This document shows, in pieces, positions 37,730 to 49,734 of a DNA stretch of 64,000 nucleotides. Position 1 is the first letter of the stretch. Each line of letters begins with the position of its first letter. Source of the stretch: Cristatella mucedo (taxonomy: Eukaryota; Bryozoa; Phylactolaemata; Cristatellidae); assembly GCA_009760855.2 (NCBI GenBank), contig WPIO01000002.1, positions 13,942,001-14,006,000 of the forward strand. The letters are read 5' to 3'. The notes beneath the pieces are model-generated. The model had not been told where the DNA came from. It searched no databases and was given only the letters and a program-made list of their open reading frames with translations. The translations under genes and the position numbers were made by a program.

Positions 37730-39399
37730 AAAAAATTATATTATAGATTATAACCAAGCTCAGAGCAGAGTATTCAATCAAAGCTACCTATATGTAGCAG
37801 CCCCCAAACCTATCGGGGTGATTCACCAAGTAATACAGTAAGCAGGAAAGGTCAACATAAAAGATACAGAATAAACCACCACACACATGCTATCATACGA
37901 AAGTTAGCAACCCAGACACCCACTTTCATACAGTGGGTTAGCTCTTCACCACGGATTCGTCTTTTTGAGAATGATGAAAACAAATCATAAAAATTGCACT
38001 GAACGATTAATGGTTAGCCAGCTTGATTCTTGAGAATAGCCAATCGGCAGCCACAAAAAAGCATAGCTAATTTAATAGCCTCATTTATATATCATCACCT
38101 CTTGCAGTGAGCACTAAAGATCGCCCATTTCAGGACTCAAATCCACGACCTGAGTCGTGAAGAGTGAGCACCTTACCCCAGGGCTAAATCTCAGCTGATT
38201 TAACAGAAGCTTCGATGACAGACAACAGGCTGACAGGGCTGCTGTCGTGATCAGGATCACATGGACAGCTGACCTGTGCGCCAGACTGCTTCCAACCGAA
38301 CGTCAGGGCAGCAGAAAGATGTCATCTGTCTCGTTTCTGCAGGTTGGCAGCAGCTTAGGCAGTGGATCGTGAGATCGAAGGAGCTCAACTGCTAAGTCAT
38401 AGCAAATGTAAATCCTAGGGGCAGACCTCCCTTCCCCTACACCATGGCTGGAAAAAACATAAGATTTAAACCAGGTGAAGGACTATCCTTAAAAACAGAA
38501 ATAATGACAAACAATACAAGAAAATCAGTCGTACAGTTTCCTCATACTCTTTAGCTTCGTTAGGTTAAGCTGTCTGTTATACCAGCACCATCCAAGTGCA
38601 ACATTATCTAATCATCAGAGCACACGGCAGGGCAGACAGCCTAAAGCAGCTTGCCAATGGCACAAAGAGATCACCAAATATCGGCTAAAGCTTAACAGGA
38701 ATGCATTACAAACCGTGTCGGCTGGCTGCTCAATGCCTACTGAACTGGGCTGACCATATGCCTCCTGATGCATTCTCTTGAATACATAGCTACAACAGTA
38801 ACGGCAGCAGCAGCAAAGGTTAGGCGCAGCCGCCACGGCAGCAGGTAGTAATGCAGAAATAAAGACTCGCAGATGGTTCCACATACTCTGGCAGCTACAG
38901 CCATGCAAGACACAAAATGCAAACAAGGATGGCACACATTTTTTTAAAGATAGGTCTTTAGTCAAATCATAAGACTGCGAAATAGAAAAAGTTGAGGAAA
39001 ACTGGGAGCACTGGCAGTAGCATGCACACACAAGCATAGCAGCCTGCTCTGCTAAGTGGTCACAAGCAACAATCTTGAAGAAATGACCGAACAGCAGACT
39101 GGATGTGCACACAAAATGCCTCTCCGTCGCATCTGGGTCGTGAAAAGCAAGCACCTTGCCCCTGGGCTAAGACACATGGGCTGCGAGGAAGAGGGGGGGG
39201 GGGGTTGCCACCGGTGGTGACACTTGCCCTAACTGCTGCACAAACACACATATCGTCAACGACTTGCACAATTTCTCCAGGAACAGCGAGCCGGTGCACG
39301 CCATCGGGCGATGGTACACGTAACTACATGTGTTACGGCTGGATAGGCGTCAATGAACAACGAGATGATTTATTCATTGAAAAAATTCTCGTGACTTGC
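37730..39399 (-). other. HELLS intron(s) with an unlocated exon
   Basis: The flanking exons are out of phase (two bases over, then phase 0), so a small exon of 3n+1 bases is expected here. No convincing candidate was found. A decayed minus-strand SINE lies at about 38080-38205 ('actcaaatccacgacctgag'). Confidence 0.5.
39120..39195 (-). repeat. SINE head fragment
   Basis: 'gggtcgtgaaaagcaagcac' and 'cccctgggctaag' match the tRNA-like head at 42890-42960 and 31280-31310. Confidence 0.5.
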
Positions 39400-39485
39400 C
39401 TAGCATACTGGTTGCATTTTCCCAGCAACCCTCCCAGCTTATGAAATCTCTCTTCTTTAATGTCGGATGCCATCTGGTTCCACTC
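39400..39485 (-). CDS. HELLS: HELLS exon in the N-terminal coiled-coil region
   Basis: 86 nt, phase 0 in. Reads EWNQMASDIKEERFHKLGGL then LGKCNQYA, matching the [20 protein letters not shown] helix of vertebrate HELLS in spacing. The acceptor is gattgtag. The only good 3' border is AG|GCAAGT, a GC-AG donor. Extending to another donor would change the phase, so the right-hand border is less certain than the rest. Confidence 0.72.
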
Positions 39486-40095
39486 CTACAATCGGCAGCC
39501 TTAAGGTTATGCAGGGTGAGATTGTCATCACTAACAAACCAGCAGCAGCAGCAGCGCCGGCATGAGTTAGCGCTGGCATGAGTTAGCACGGCCACACAGG
39601 CTCAGGGTTGCAGGGGCAAAACATAACTGAATGCTGAGTAAGATAAAGTGGAAGTTCTATTTTTAAATTCACAGCATTAAGAAATACAGCAATGCGATTA
39701 TTCAAATAATCTAACATTGCTTCCAAGACCTAGTAAATATGGCACAGAACACTAACTTGTAAAATTTTTAGACGGTTGGTCAAAGGTAAACCGATGCATT
39801 CTCATCTTGATAATAATAATACTAGGTCGTGTGCATAGCACATAAAAAGAAAATAATCTATTCGATACCCAGGGGTTAGTGACACGAACGGTATCAAACA
39901 TGCAAAAGCCAACTAGTATCATGATCGGGCCAGCATGCTAAAGCAAACATGAACACACTCCTGGCCACCGGTTAGTAAGAACAATGGTTGAAAGACCTGC
40001 ACAAAATCATGCACAGTACATATGCAAAGCACACGAAAAAAAACTGATAAGTTCCCTGAGGCAAACAGATGTAAGGTCATTGCAGGTGCATACTT

Positions 40096-40195
40096 GGTTT
40101 GGGCCCCATGGGTTAAAGTGCTTGCCTTTGACGACCAGTGTCGTGGGCTCAAGCCCTGCAGCATAGTTCTTTTAGGGTGCTATACAAATTAACTA
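40096..40195 (+). repeat. tRNA-derived SINE fragment with LINE-type tail
   Basis: 'gggccccatgggttaaagtg' head, box B-like 'gtgggctcaagccctg', then 'tcttttagggtgctataca'. Same family as 27905 and 35800. Confidence 0.6.
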
Positions 40196-40204
40196 ATCCC
40201 TCAC

Positions 40205-40838
40205 CATTTAGCACTTCGACTTTCGAGGCTTCAATCTACAGTGGTTTTTTCAAATACATGTATATTCAAGTAGATCGTGATGGTGAAAATGATACAACGA
40301 GATTGATTGTCTGAGTCAGTACATTCCTGTATTAAAATAAAACTACTGTATGTGTGGAATTCGGAAGACGACACACCTGCTGAGGATATTGCACCACTTA
40401 CTCTCCTGCTGAAGTCGTGCCCTCAGAGGAGCAGTAGCATTGCTTTTCTTTGCTGTGCAATACATCTTTTCATCTTCATGGCTTCATCGTCAAAAAAGTT
40501 GCACTACTTTCATAGGTTAGTGTTGTGTGTAAGAACTGTGTAATTATTAAATGTACAATAACAATAATACGATATTTGTAACATCTAATATGTATTATTT
40601 CTCTAATTCTATCTAATATATTGGGAAATACTAGCACAATGATGGTGACAAAGGGGTTGTTATTTCATGCACAGAGCTCTAATAATGTTAAAAACCGTAT
40701 GTAGATGGTCGTGAACAGGTTTTATATGCATGAACTACAAAAATACTCGATTTACAAATAAAGAATCCTAATTCCCGGAAACTCGCTTATCTCGGCAGAG
40801 TCTGGAACTGATAAACCGCAATAAACGATGGATGACTG
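40205..40838 (+). mobile_element. Pogo/Tigger-like element, short copy
   Basis: The left end 'ccctcaccatttagcacttc' is a diverged copy of the 12.88-kb terminus. The right end 'gataaaccgcaataaacgat' followed by ggatgactg and TA corresponds to the 16.23-kb terminus. Interior segments ('gatcgtgatggtgaaaatga', 'tctaatatattggg') are colinear. A short frame at 40350-40420 (VWNSEDDTPAEDIAPL) may be the tail of the old transposase. Inactive. Confidence 0.65.
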
Positions 40839-40914
40839 TACATGTACACTGTGTGTGTAAATTAATATAACATATTTACTAAAATATTAGAATTGAATTA
40901 TATTACATAAAGAG

Positions 40915-41228
40915 GAAGAGCCCTGCCCTTCGGGGCGGGAGCTACCTGCGACTCCCGGTTCAGGAACAGGGACCACACGACTTCCGACCCAGAAATGGCA
41001 TCCGAGACTCACGGCCTAAGCAATGCCGTCCAATCAGAGGTCCTCCGGTCCTCCGCCAGTCAGGCTTCATCATCTGGCCACCAGCTGCCCAGGGCGCCGA
41101 CCACAAAAAGCCTCTCCACTGCCGTTCGGTAGCCAGCAGTGAAGAAAGAATGGGATAGATATGTGCACGCACACATGAATGCATACATACATACATACAT
41201 ACATTACATACATACATACATACATACA

Positions 41229-41259
<31 letters not shown>

Positions 41260-41268
41260 CATACATAG
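40915..41268 (-). repeat. Repeat related to the 14.3-kb MITE-like element, with (CATA)n
   Basis: The minus strand contains 'cagctggtggccagatgatg', nearly the same as the duplicated 'ccagctggtggccagatggt' block at 14.47/14.55 kb. As there, it adjoins a GTATGTA-type tetranucleotide run (41185-41267). Termini were not defined. Confidence 0.45.
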
Positions 41269-41528
41269 AGGAGAGCCGCTGATCGCCCTGAGGCCTCAGG
41301 GCCAAAGACGCCAGCTTGGGGCGAGCTCACTGGGGAGAGCTGGGCGTTGGCCGACGAGTCGGCAGCAGAGGAACAGGCTAACCGAGCAAATCGACCCGAG
41401 AGTAAAGAATGCACTCGCTCTGCGCGCGCCAGCCGCTGCCACCACCCAAGGCACTCCAACTGAGGAGGGGAGCACAGATGCCGGCGCTCGGCAAACGCGT
41501 GTGTCGTCATTCGATACACATGACCTAC

Positions 41529-41645
41529 CTTTTGCACTCGCTCTCGCTCCTGGTCGTCCTCTTTCATGCGCAGCGCAGTGAGCTTTTTCTCCTCCTCGAT
41601 CATGGCCTTGGTAAGCACCGTTCCCGGCAAAGCATCCGAAGCGAC
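41529..41645 (-). CDS. HELLS: HELLS exon 3: N-terminal coiled coil
   Basis: 117 nt, phase 0. Acceptor tggctag (in-frame stop just upstream), donor gtaggt. Reads VASDALPGTVLTKAMIEEEK then KLTALRMKEDDQERERVQK. The TxAMxEEE...L pattern matches the ITPAMLEEEEQLEAAGLERE start of vertebrate HELLS. Confidence 0.88.
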
Positions 41646-41765
41646 CTAGCCAGTAGAGCAACACCACTTCGTCCTGTCTGCATGCACAACGTCGAACACA
41701 ACGAAGGGCAAAACTGGGGGGGGGGGAGGCAAAACTCGGAGGGGGAGCTAGGAGCTCACAGCTAC

Positions 41766-42120
41766 CTCTGATGTACAGTCCTGAGGTTGGCAGGGACTGC
41801 CTGCTGCAACAGCTGGCGAACGACACTCTCTCTGCGAGTCGGCCGCATTGATTACATCCAGAGAAGGTTCCTGGCACATGGGAGCAGACTGACTGGCCAA
41901 GGAGGCCTCATTCGCAGCCGAGCTATTGGCGATGGCACACGAAAGCTGCCGCTCCTGCTTTCCCTCGGGTGCCGAGCTAGCTGGGCTCTCTGCGCCTCCG
42001 GGGCTTTGCACTTTGCTCCGCTTGGCAGGTGCCTTTCGAGCAGCAGCGATGTTCGCCCTCTTCCCGGACTGATTACAGAATGCTCCTTGGTTAGCGTCAC
42101 TCTGACTGCGAGTTCGTACC
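41766..42120 (-). CDS. HELLS: HELLS exon 2: low-complexity N-terminus
   Basis: 355 nt, entering with a single G and leaving in phase 0. Acceptor gcttgtag, donor gtagct. Encodes about 118 residues, basic at first (KRANIAAARKAPAKRSK, a possible nuclear signal), then Ser/Ala/Gln-rich. There is no domain; this part is variable in the family. The G at its start would complete a start codon whose AT is the last two bases of the exon ending at 44118. Confidence 0.75.
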
Positions 42121-42784
42121 CTACAAGCATGAAAGTGCTAAGCGCTAAGCACAACGCTATCAAATTGCGGAAAATCGAAAGAGAAAAAAGAGGATAGAAA
42201 GTTCTGGAACTCGAGTGACAGCTAACTAGGGCAAAAGCAATCGAACAAAATTCACGCGTCTGGTCGAGGAGGGGAAGAACATGCGGTCACCCAACACACA
42301 AGCTACACAAGAAGCTAGCACCATGTCGACCTCGTACAGCAAGCAGTTCAGGAGCACTCACGCTCACAGGCATGAGAGTAGGGGACGCAAGGAGGCTAAA
42401 TTCATCCAAAAACTTATGCAAAAGTCAGTTCCAAATATCAGTATGCTTCTGTAGGTGCCGATCCACTCAGTGGCATTGGAGTACTAGTCGAGAACGCTCA
42501 ATGCATGCCAGCTAGGCTTTATCACCCAACTTTTTCTTTGGCTGCCAGCTGGTTAATTTAACATACGACTCGTGAAACAAATAACCTTCAGGATGTGGCA
42601 AAAGCAAGCTTATGTAAGAAGAGGTCTTGTATATTGCAAGGGAATGACGATGGAAAGGAAATGTTTGTACTTTTTCAGTAGTAGGGAACTGGTGCATTGC
42701 ATGAATCCGTGGCATGCATGAGTGTGTGCAATCCGATGCACTCAAAATCAAAATCCAATACATGCGGTGGGCAAATTGGTAAGA

Positions 42785-42960
42785 TGCCTTAAGAAGACAA
42801 TCTTAGCTGATTTCACAGCCTCATCTGTATAGCAGCAGAGGAGCCTTATCGACTATCACCACTGCTTGCAGTTGGCAATATAGAATTACCCAGCTGGAAG
42901 ATTCAAACCCACGACCTCGGTTGTGAAGAGCAAGCACCTGACCTCCTGGGTTATCAGGGC
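42785..42960 (-). repeat. tRNA-derived SINE
   Basis: Reverse complement shows the tRNA-like head ('gacctcggttgtgaagagca' region on the + strand is the anticodon arm) and box B-like 'attcaaacccacgacc'. The body with 'ggagccttatcgactatcac' matches the copy at 46105. Confidence 0.65.
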
Positions 42961-42969
42961 CCATAACCT

Positions 42970-44110
42970 CCTGTAAAAATCCCACCCACTCAGAAAAAGT
43001 ATGTCCATACCCGCAGCCAGGTGGAAGCGTTTAGTCGCATGCAAAACCTGTTCCAAACGAAAGCGAGCATACACCTGGGCATAGGCGGGTTCATACTCGG
43101 AACTTGCTGTGGGCGTTCAATGCAATAGATGATGTGCTAGCTCAAACACTTGCACACACTCACATACACACGGAAACAAAAACTGCAGGAGCACTACAGC
43201 GGCACAATGTTGGATGTTAAGCAGATACACTTCGAGACAGTACGATGAATATACGGGTCACCGTGCATACCTCCGGGCACAGTGGAGTAGTAGCATGTAG
43301 GCTTCGGTGCCCTGACGTTGCATGTGTGACGTTAGCATGAGAAATAACCTCTGCAGCGCATGGCAACCCCAGCAATAAAGAAAAAAAGCAGTACACCTGG
43401 TTGCAGCTTGCTTCCTACATTACTACTAGCTTTTAAAACATCGTCACTCAAGTAATAGCTGTTGGGTGGAAAAGTCACACACTTATCGGTTTTCCCTCAA
43501 AACATTCCTAGAAGCTGCGATTTTCGGCCTCACGGAACCCCTTGAGATATAAAGTTAGCCGGGGTTCCCCAGACTAATTTAATGTAACTAAGCAACCACA
43601 CGGGTAGTCCGGGCTACCGAAGCTTATGAAATCTAGCTATACAGTCGAGGAGCCATAATGAAGAAAGCGGTCAGTCGGTCATTGAAGAAGTGCGGCCAAA
43701 AGAACGCTGCGGAAACGACGGCTCCGAAAATCTCTATGAATACAGTTGTACCCATTAACGGACAAAGCAGGAGCAGTATTTCGCCGAATGCGGGTAGCAG
43801 CTAGCTGCATGCGCTGAGCACGACGGCGAGACGAGCGCCGGACGAGTTGTCTCAGCGGCTCGGCCGACGGAGAAGCCCATCGACTGTGTACAGCCCGGCA
43901 CCGTCGTTCCTCCACATCATTTCACACACAAATCGGATGCTTAACGGGCTGTCCCAGGGCCCGGTAAGCGTTCAGATGAACATAACGCCGCCGATGTTGA
44001 TTCGAGCTGGTCTATCGAATGCAAGTTCGGAGGCCACAATTTGAATTGCAAGATCGTGCAGAACAGCAAAGCGAAACGTTAATCACTGAATTAGAATAGA
44101 TAAGAAACTG
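42970..44110. other. First HELLS intron
   Basis: A CpG-rich Arg-coding stretch at 43679-43915 (minus) and its shadows are open but show no domain. It may reflect promoter-proximal GC-rich sequence. Confidence 0.35.
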
Positions 44111-44117
44111 TACTTAC

Positions 44118-44270
44118 ATTTCAGGGTTAGCACTAAGCTGGGCACACGGCAACGAAGCCAATCGCTCGGTAGAAAATCACACACAGCACGAGGCCTTCGG
44201 CGCCTTTTTCTCGCTACGTCCTTGACCGGCAGACCCGGCCTATGGCGGAGTTATCTCCTCAGAATGCTGT
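44118..44270 (-). CDS. HELLS: HELLS exon 1: 5' untranslated sequence ending in split start codon AT|G
   Basis: Only the last two bases (44119-44118, A and T) are coding. The exon ends ...CCCTGAAAT before donor gtaagt. Joined to the next exon, which begins GG, it makes ATG in the frame of the HELLS N-terminus. No other ATG occurs in the roughly 150 nt upstream on this strand, so this would be the first AUG of the transcript. The 5' boundary is not known. Confidence 0.6.
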
Positions 44271-44460
44271 AACCAAATATCTATAACGGTGAGTAACGGC
44301 CGCTTCACAACTGAACTATGTCTACGTAAATGGCTACTAGCAAAAGCTGCTTTTAAGTATCACGAGCTTTGATAAGTAGCTGATTAATAGTGGCTAATAA
44401 TCGGCTAATAGTATGGTTTTATGGTTTATTGCATGCACGTTTATCGTTTTATTGGTTTCT

Positions 44461-45300
44461 GTATTGGCTATAATAAAAATAATAATGCACTGATAAAGTG
44501 CCCTCAGAGAAATAAATCTCTTTCTAGGCGCTTTACATTTCTTGCAAAGAGAAATGCAATTGAATGGTGAGTAATATCATGCTTGATAAACAAACAAAAT
44601 GAATAACATGGTTAGGGGTGACATGCACAGGGTCAGCATGCAAATGTGGTTAGTGGCAGCATGCACAGTATCAGCACGCATAATCACATCAAGGACGAAT
44701 CACAGGGACCCACTAAATGCTGTCCTAAATAGGTGTGTTTTCAAGTTCTTTTAAAATGTGGTCAGGTCAAGGGATGTTCTGACGAAAGTCGGGAGGAAGT
44801 TCCAGGCTTTGGGAGCATACGAACTAAATTCACGGTCTCCAAAGGGTTTAAGGTTTGTACGAGGTATTTGTAGACTGTTTGATTCCGAAAAACGTGTGGT
44901 ACGCTACTTGGCGTGGTGGGGGAGTAGATCTAAGAGATAGGCTGGAGCCAAAGAATGGAGTGACCTAAAAGTGAGCGACAAAACCTTGAAGTCAATCCCT
45001 TGCTTGACTGGTAGCCAGTGCAGGTCGGCGAGAAGTTGTGTGATGTGGCAACTGCGATGTTCACGACAGACAAGCCTAGCTGTGGAGTTTTGCACCAGCT
45101 GCAATCGCCTGATCGCACATGCCGGTAGGCCAGTCAGCAGTGAGTTGCAGAAGTCGAGACAGGTTATCACGAATGCATAGACCAACTTGGACGTAGTATC
45201 CTTATATGAACAAGCCCGAATTAAGGTTGGTTCAGGTCCAATCTCAGTGGGAGACTCCAGAGTATTGACATGAATGGACAAAGATCATCTGAGGTACCTC
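44461..45300 (-). mobile_element. L2/CR1-like LINE, 5'-truncated
   Basis: 3' end at 44461 with (aat)n, 'gataaagtgccctcagag' and 'ctttctaggcgctttacatt'. Minus-strand RT pieces are DFCNSLLTGLPACAIRRLQL, HWLPVKQGIDFKVLSLTFRS and LHSLAPAYLLDLLPH. The 5' end lies about where the next copy starts on the opposite strand. Confidence 0.85.
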
Positions 45301-45309
45301 TGAAATATG

Positions 45310-46672
45310 GGATACCTCCGGTTTTTTTCACGGTTTATACTCTCCCTCTTGTTGATGTGATTGCCAAGCACAATCTAGGCTCTTAATTCTATGCGGATGA
45401 CACTCAGTTGTACCTTTGCTTTGATCCCTCCCAGCTTCCGAGCACCTCAAACTCTATCAACTCACTTGCTGCATGTATTGATGACATCCGCACATGAATG
45501 AGAGCAAATTTTCTAAAACTAAACGATGATTAAAGCAATTTACTAGTTATGGGTAAACCCATTGTGATTCAGAAATTGGAAAGGCTGACGCTCAAAATTG
45601 GCTCTGCCAGCATATCTCCTGTGGAATCAACTCGAAATCTAGGTGTCATGTTCCAAAGTGACCTCTCGTTAGACGACCACGTTAGCTCCACAGTCAAATC
45701 TGCCTATTTTCAGCTTCATAACATTGCTAAAATTCGGGCTTGTTTAGATAAAGATACCACGTCCATGTTGGTCCATGCATTCGTGACATCCCGTCTCGAC
45801 TTCTGCAACTCACTGCTGACTGGCCTACCGGCATGTGCGATCAGGCGATTGCAGCTGGTGCAAAACTCCACAGCTAGGCTTGTCTGTCGTGAACATCGCA
45901 GTTGCCACATCACACAACTTCTCGACGACCTGCACTGGCTACCAGACAAGCAAGGGATTGACTTCAAGGCTTTGTTGCTCACTTTTAGGTCATTTCATTC
46001 TTTGGCTCCAGCCTATCTCTCAGATCTACTCCCCCAGCAGGCCAAGCAGCGTACCACCCGCTTTTCGGAATCCAACAGTTTACCAATACTTCGTAAATAA
46101 ATAAAATAAGAAATAAATCCTAGCTGATTAAACAGCCTCTTTTTGCATAGTGACAGAACAGCCTTTATGGCTATCACCACCGCTTGCAGTCGCGATAAAG
46201 AATCGCCCACCGCAGGAATCGAACCCACGACCTCGGAACCGAGGTCATGAAAGCAACCGCCTTACCTAGTGTGCCATCACGGCTCACCAAACCTCAAATC
46301 CTTCGCGGACCATGCATTTAGTTCGTATCTCCCAAAGCCTGAAACTCCCACCCGACTTGCGTCAGAACATCTCCTGACTTGACCAGATTTAAAAAGAACT
46401 TTAGAACACATATTTAGGACAGCATTTAGTAGGTCCTTGTGATTCATCCTTCATGTGCTTATGCGTGCTGATACTGTGCATGCTGCCACTAACCACACTT
46501 GCATGCTGACCCTGTGCACGTCACCCCCGACCATGTTATTCATGCTGTTTATCAAACATGATATTACTCACTATTCAATTGCATTTTCCTTTGCAACAAA
46601 TGTAAAGCGCCTAGAAAGAGATTGAGTTCTCTGAGGGCGCTTTATCAAGTGCATTATTATTATTATTTTTAT
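45310..46672 (+). mobile_element. L2/CR1-like LINE, head-to-head with the previous copy
   Basis: Reads a broken YADDTQLYLCFDPSQ near 45390, then a frame of 183 residues (45549-46100) with GKPIVIQKLERLTLKIGSAS and RNLGVMFQSDLSLDDHVSS. The 3' hairpin at 46606-46645 is 'aaagcgcctagaaagagatt' plus 'gagggcgctttatc', followed by (tta)n. A SINE interrupts it at 46105-46290. Confidence 0.85.
46105..46290 (-). repeat. tRNA-derived SINE inserted in a LINE
   Basis: On the minus strand: 'gccgtgatggcacactaggt' (box A), 'gacctcggttccgaggtcgt', a perfect box B 'gggttcgattcc', the body 'gggcgattctttatcgcgac', and an A/T-rich tail 'ttatttcttattttatttat'. It interrupts the LINE RT C-terminus, so it is younger than that LINE. 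Confidence 0.88.
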
Positions 46673-46979
46673 GGGTTATATGGGATTAGGGTTGAAAGAG
46701 TTGATGCTTTACAAGGATGAGCCGCTGCCTGGACAGGAGCAGACAGTGGGAAACTGGACGGAGGCCGCTTTTAGCTAACAGTGCGAAATCACTCCAAATC
46801 AGGTTTTCCGTCCCATCGCCTGCTTTTTTTTTTTTTTACTCCGGTCGGTTGGTTGAACCTCTGACGAATTTCTTATCTCTTGGAGCTCGTACCTTCAGTT
46901 CCTACGCTCTCAGAGCTTGTGACTAGCTACCGACAACTACATGCTGTGAAATTTTCGCGTTAAGACTAATCAATTTTCT

Positions 46980-47075
46980 TTTACTGTATTTGCTTATTAT
47001 CAGCATATTTAAAAGTGTCTAGAAAGGGATTTAGTTCTCATAGTTTGCTGTTTAAATAGTTCTCATTATTATTAT
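46980..47075 (+). repeat. LINE 3' tail, decayed
   Basis: 'aaagtgtctagaaagggatt' plus 'tagttctcatagtttgctgt' and (tta)n resemble the conserved LINE 3' end. Confidence 0.5.
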
Positions 47076-47079
47076 AAGC

Positions 47080-49730
47080 TCTTCATTTCAATAATTGAGA
47101 AGGAATATTTGAGTGATACTAAGCTGTGTAGGTCGTTTTGAATGGGACAGGCAGATGTGAAATTTTGCTTCGAGTAGGTAGATGATCTTGCAAACTCTGA
47201 TTCACTAGGTCAGGGCTCTACCGAACGTGCTATTGAAACTCTGCTCTAATGCTGTCTATGCAGAGTTTAAAGTCTTGACATTATATACGGACGCTTGTAC
47301 ACCCGACCCAAATCCCAGCACGGAGGAAAAAAGATCGACCTTCGTAGTTTTGGCTATCGTCGCGAACAGCACGGAGCTCCAGCCGACGAGCAACACCACC
47401 AGTTTATTCCACTACGCACGGAGCTGGGGGGAAGAACCACTCTCTTCACCCCTCACGCCCACCAGAGTGCCGCGACCGACCCCCTTGTCACAACAATCAC
47501 TAACAGCATATTCCGACCGCATACCACATCGAGTGTCACAGCCCACTCGTACTACGGTCAGGGGCAGTGCCATCAATTAAACGAAACCACAGACCCACAG
47601 ATAGAACTACATAAAAACGACGGCCAGTCAGTGTGCTAACGATTTGGTCAGTAAGTGTGCTGTCGCCAAGCTTCCTGTTACAAGGAGCGATCGGGTTGGT
47701 TCCGACGAGTGCTTGAGTTTAAATTTAAAATCAAACCTGCAATGAGTGCAGGCACCCGATTGTCCTTATGCAGAGGAGGCCTAACAAGATGGCTCAGCGA
47801 GTCCTCTGTCGGAGGTATTACCCAATTTGGTTTCCTTAGTAATTTACTCTCGGCTCCTCTGACTGAACCGACTGACAGACGGCTGCGTGCAGCTGCTGCA
47901 CGCGGTCAGGCACGCATCCGTCGACGTTTTGCAGGCTTTTCCAGCGACAGCACGTCGTCGCTAGAGAGCTCACGACGAGTGGATAGGCACACGTTCCCAA
48001 CTGTACAACGCGTTCGATTAAAAGGAAATACCGAAGCTTGCATAGAATAAAGGCCGCTTTTCCCCCAGATGCTCGCAGCTTTTGAAATCTTCTTCTTTCA
48101 GGTCTCACGTCATCAGCCCATGCTCATGCAAACGTTGCACCTACATGCAACGCACGGTGGGATTGCCACCGCTAAGGCAGTAGCAATAGCAACTTAAGTT
48201 GGGTGCGCATGCTAATTGTGGCTGCACAGAGATAACGCAACTGTATGCTGAACAAAGCAGCAAGCTCGACTTTCTGCTCCTAAACTTCAGCAGCTCAGCA
48301 TTTAAAAATCCTACAAGTATGCCGACTCAAATAACCTAACACCGCTTACCTGACTTTCTAAGTAAGAAGGTACAGCACACTACCACTGTAAAATTCAGCA
48401 GACCCTAGTTCAAAAGTAAACAATGCGTGCATTCTCGTCTTGATGTGAATATTACCGTCTGCTCAAGGGTCGGTGAGGCAAGCAAAGCAATTGGGGTATT
48501 AAGGTCGGAAGCACAAAGCTACGAACATGACAACGTGGCTGCTTGAGGTCAGCCGGAGTCGCGCCGTCCGGCGAGCCAGCAATGGCCTTGCGCTTTTGCG
48601 TTGGTGCGTTGGAAGCGATGGAGCGATACAATTTTGTCGAAGTGGTCCACGGTAGTTTGTATCGGCTGTCTCGGAGGTGGGGCAACAAGGAAGAGATCGT
48701 GCTGACTCCGAAGCAGCTTCAGCGACTCGTTAAGCCTTGTTTAGACGGTGAAGCGTGGTTTAGACGAGCCTCTTTTCTTCCTACCAAGTCCGAGTCCGAG
48801 TCTTCTATGTATACATCACCAATTCGATAGGGGGCGGTCTAGTCTTAGGCAGTGCATATTTATAGCCTGTGCAGTTCTGGCTTTAGTTATTTCTGCATCG
48901 TTGGTCGTGACCGAGGTCAATATCAGTGACTGCTACGATCGTAAGGGCGTTGCAGAGACGGTGGCCGGACGGCTTGGAAAAACAACTACTGCCATGTGCG
49001 TGTACACTGGGGCGAGATTAGCCGAATCGCTCTTTACACCGATAGTTCCTGTGTGCGCTATCGAGCAGCACGCCTCCAAGTTACTTCCCCAGAGAGGCGC
49101 AAGCACACTGTTCTTATACCGGGCTAAAAAAAAAGAAGCGGCTTGACGAGCCAACGGCGTGTTTAACGGTCATATGCCGATCTAAGGCTGCTGTCTCTTG
49201 GGAGGAGCGGTTCCGGAATAACCTGGGATGTAACTCTTTCAGCGGCTCGTTCAGAGGCAGAGGCAGTGACGCAGCTTCAGCTTGAATATAAATTGATCAA
49301 TCGATGAATCGATGAATTTATTCAAGCGCACAAATCTCTCGATGCAGGTACAAATTTCTTTGCAGACCCGGGAGTCAAAAAAAGCTTCGGGCGGGCGGCA
49401 CCACAACGACGTAAATCTTTAGACTCGGAGAAGTTAGAAAGGACTTTCCTAAACAAATATCTAAGAGACGTCGTTGAGCACACATACATACCGCAACCTC
49501 AGAGAGTCAAGGTCTGCCTTATTGCCTCGTGCCTTTGATTGCAAACAAATTCGGGCTCTTAGACGTTGGTGCACACGAAGCTCTCAGCATTCCGGAGAGA
49601 AAAAGTAGGTACACGCGAGAACGGTCGAGGCACTGGTGGGCGAGCCTGAGCGGGAGATTAATTCGCCGTGGGCATACAGAATGAATAGACAGACTGGGCA
49701 TAGGGCCAAAGGTCAAAAGGCCACAACGGC
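47080..49730. other. Intergenic sequence, no gene recognised
   Basis: Several + strand frames of 95-132 codons (47227-47580, 47655-48050, 48543-48830, 48748-49146) have no recognisable domain, no convincing splice context and overlap one another. They may be parts of an unrecognised old retroelement. Confidence 0.4.
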
Positions 49731-49734
49731 TCTG

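Noticed and set aside
41185-41267. A CRISPR-like array
   Set aside because: It is a simple CATA tetranucleotide run with no spacers, in an animal genome.
43679-43915. An Arg-rich minus-strand frame as HELLS exon 1
   Set aside because: It has no splice donor in phase with exon 2, while the 44118 donor gives a correctly framed split ATG.
48543-49146. Two overlapping + strand frames as protein genes
   Set aside because: No domain, no splice signals and mutual overlap; probably chance openings in GC-richer DNA.
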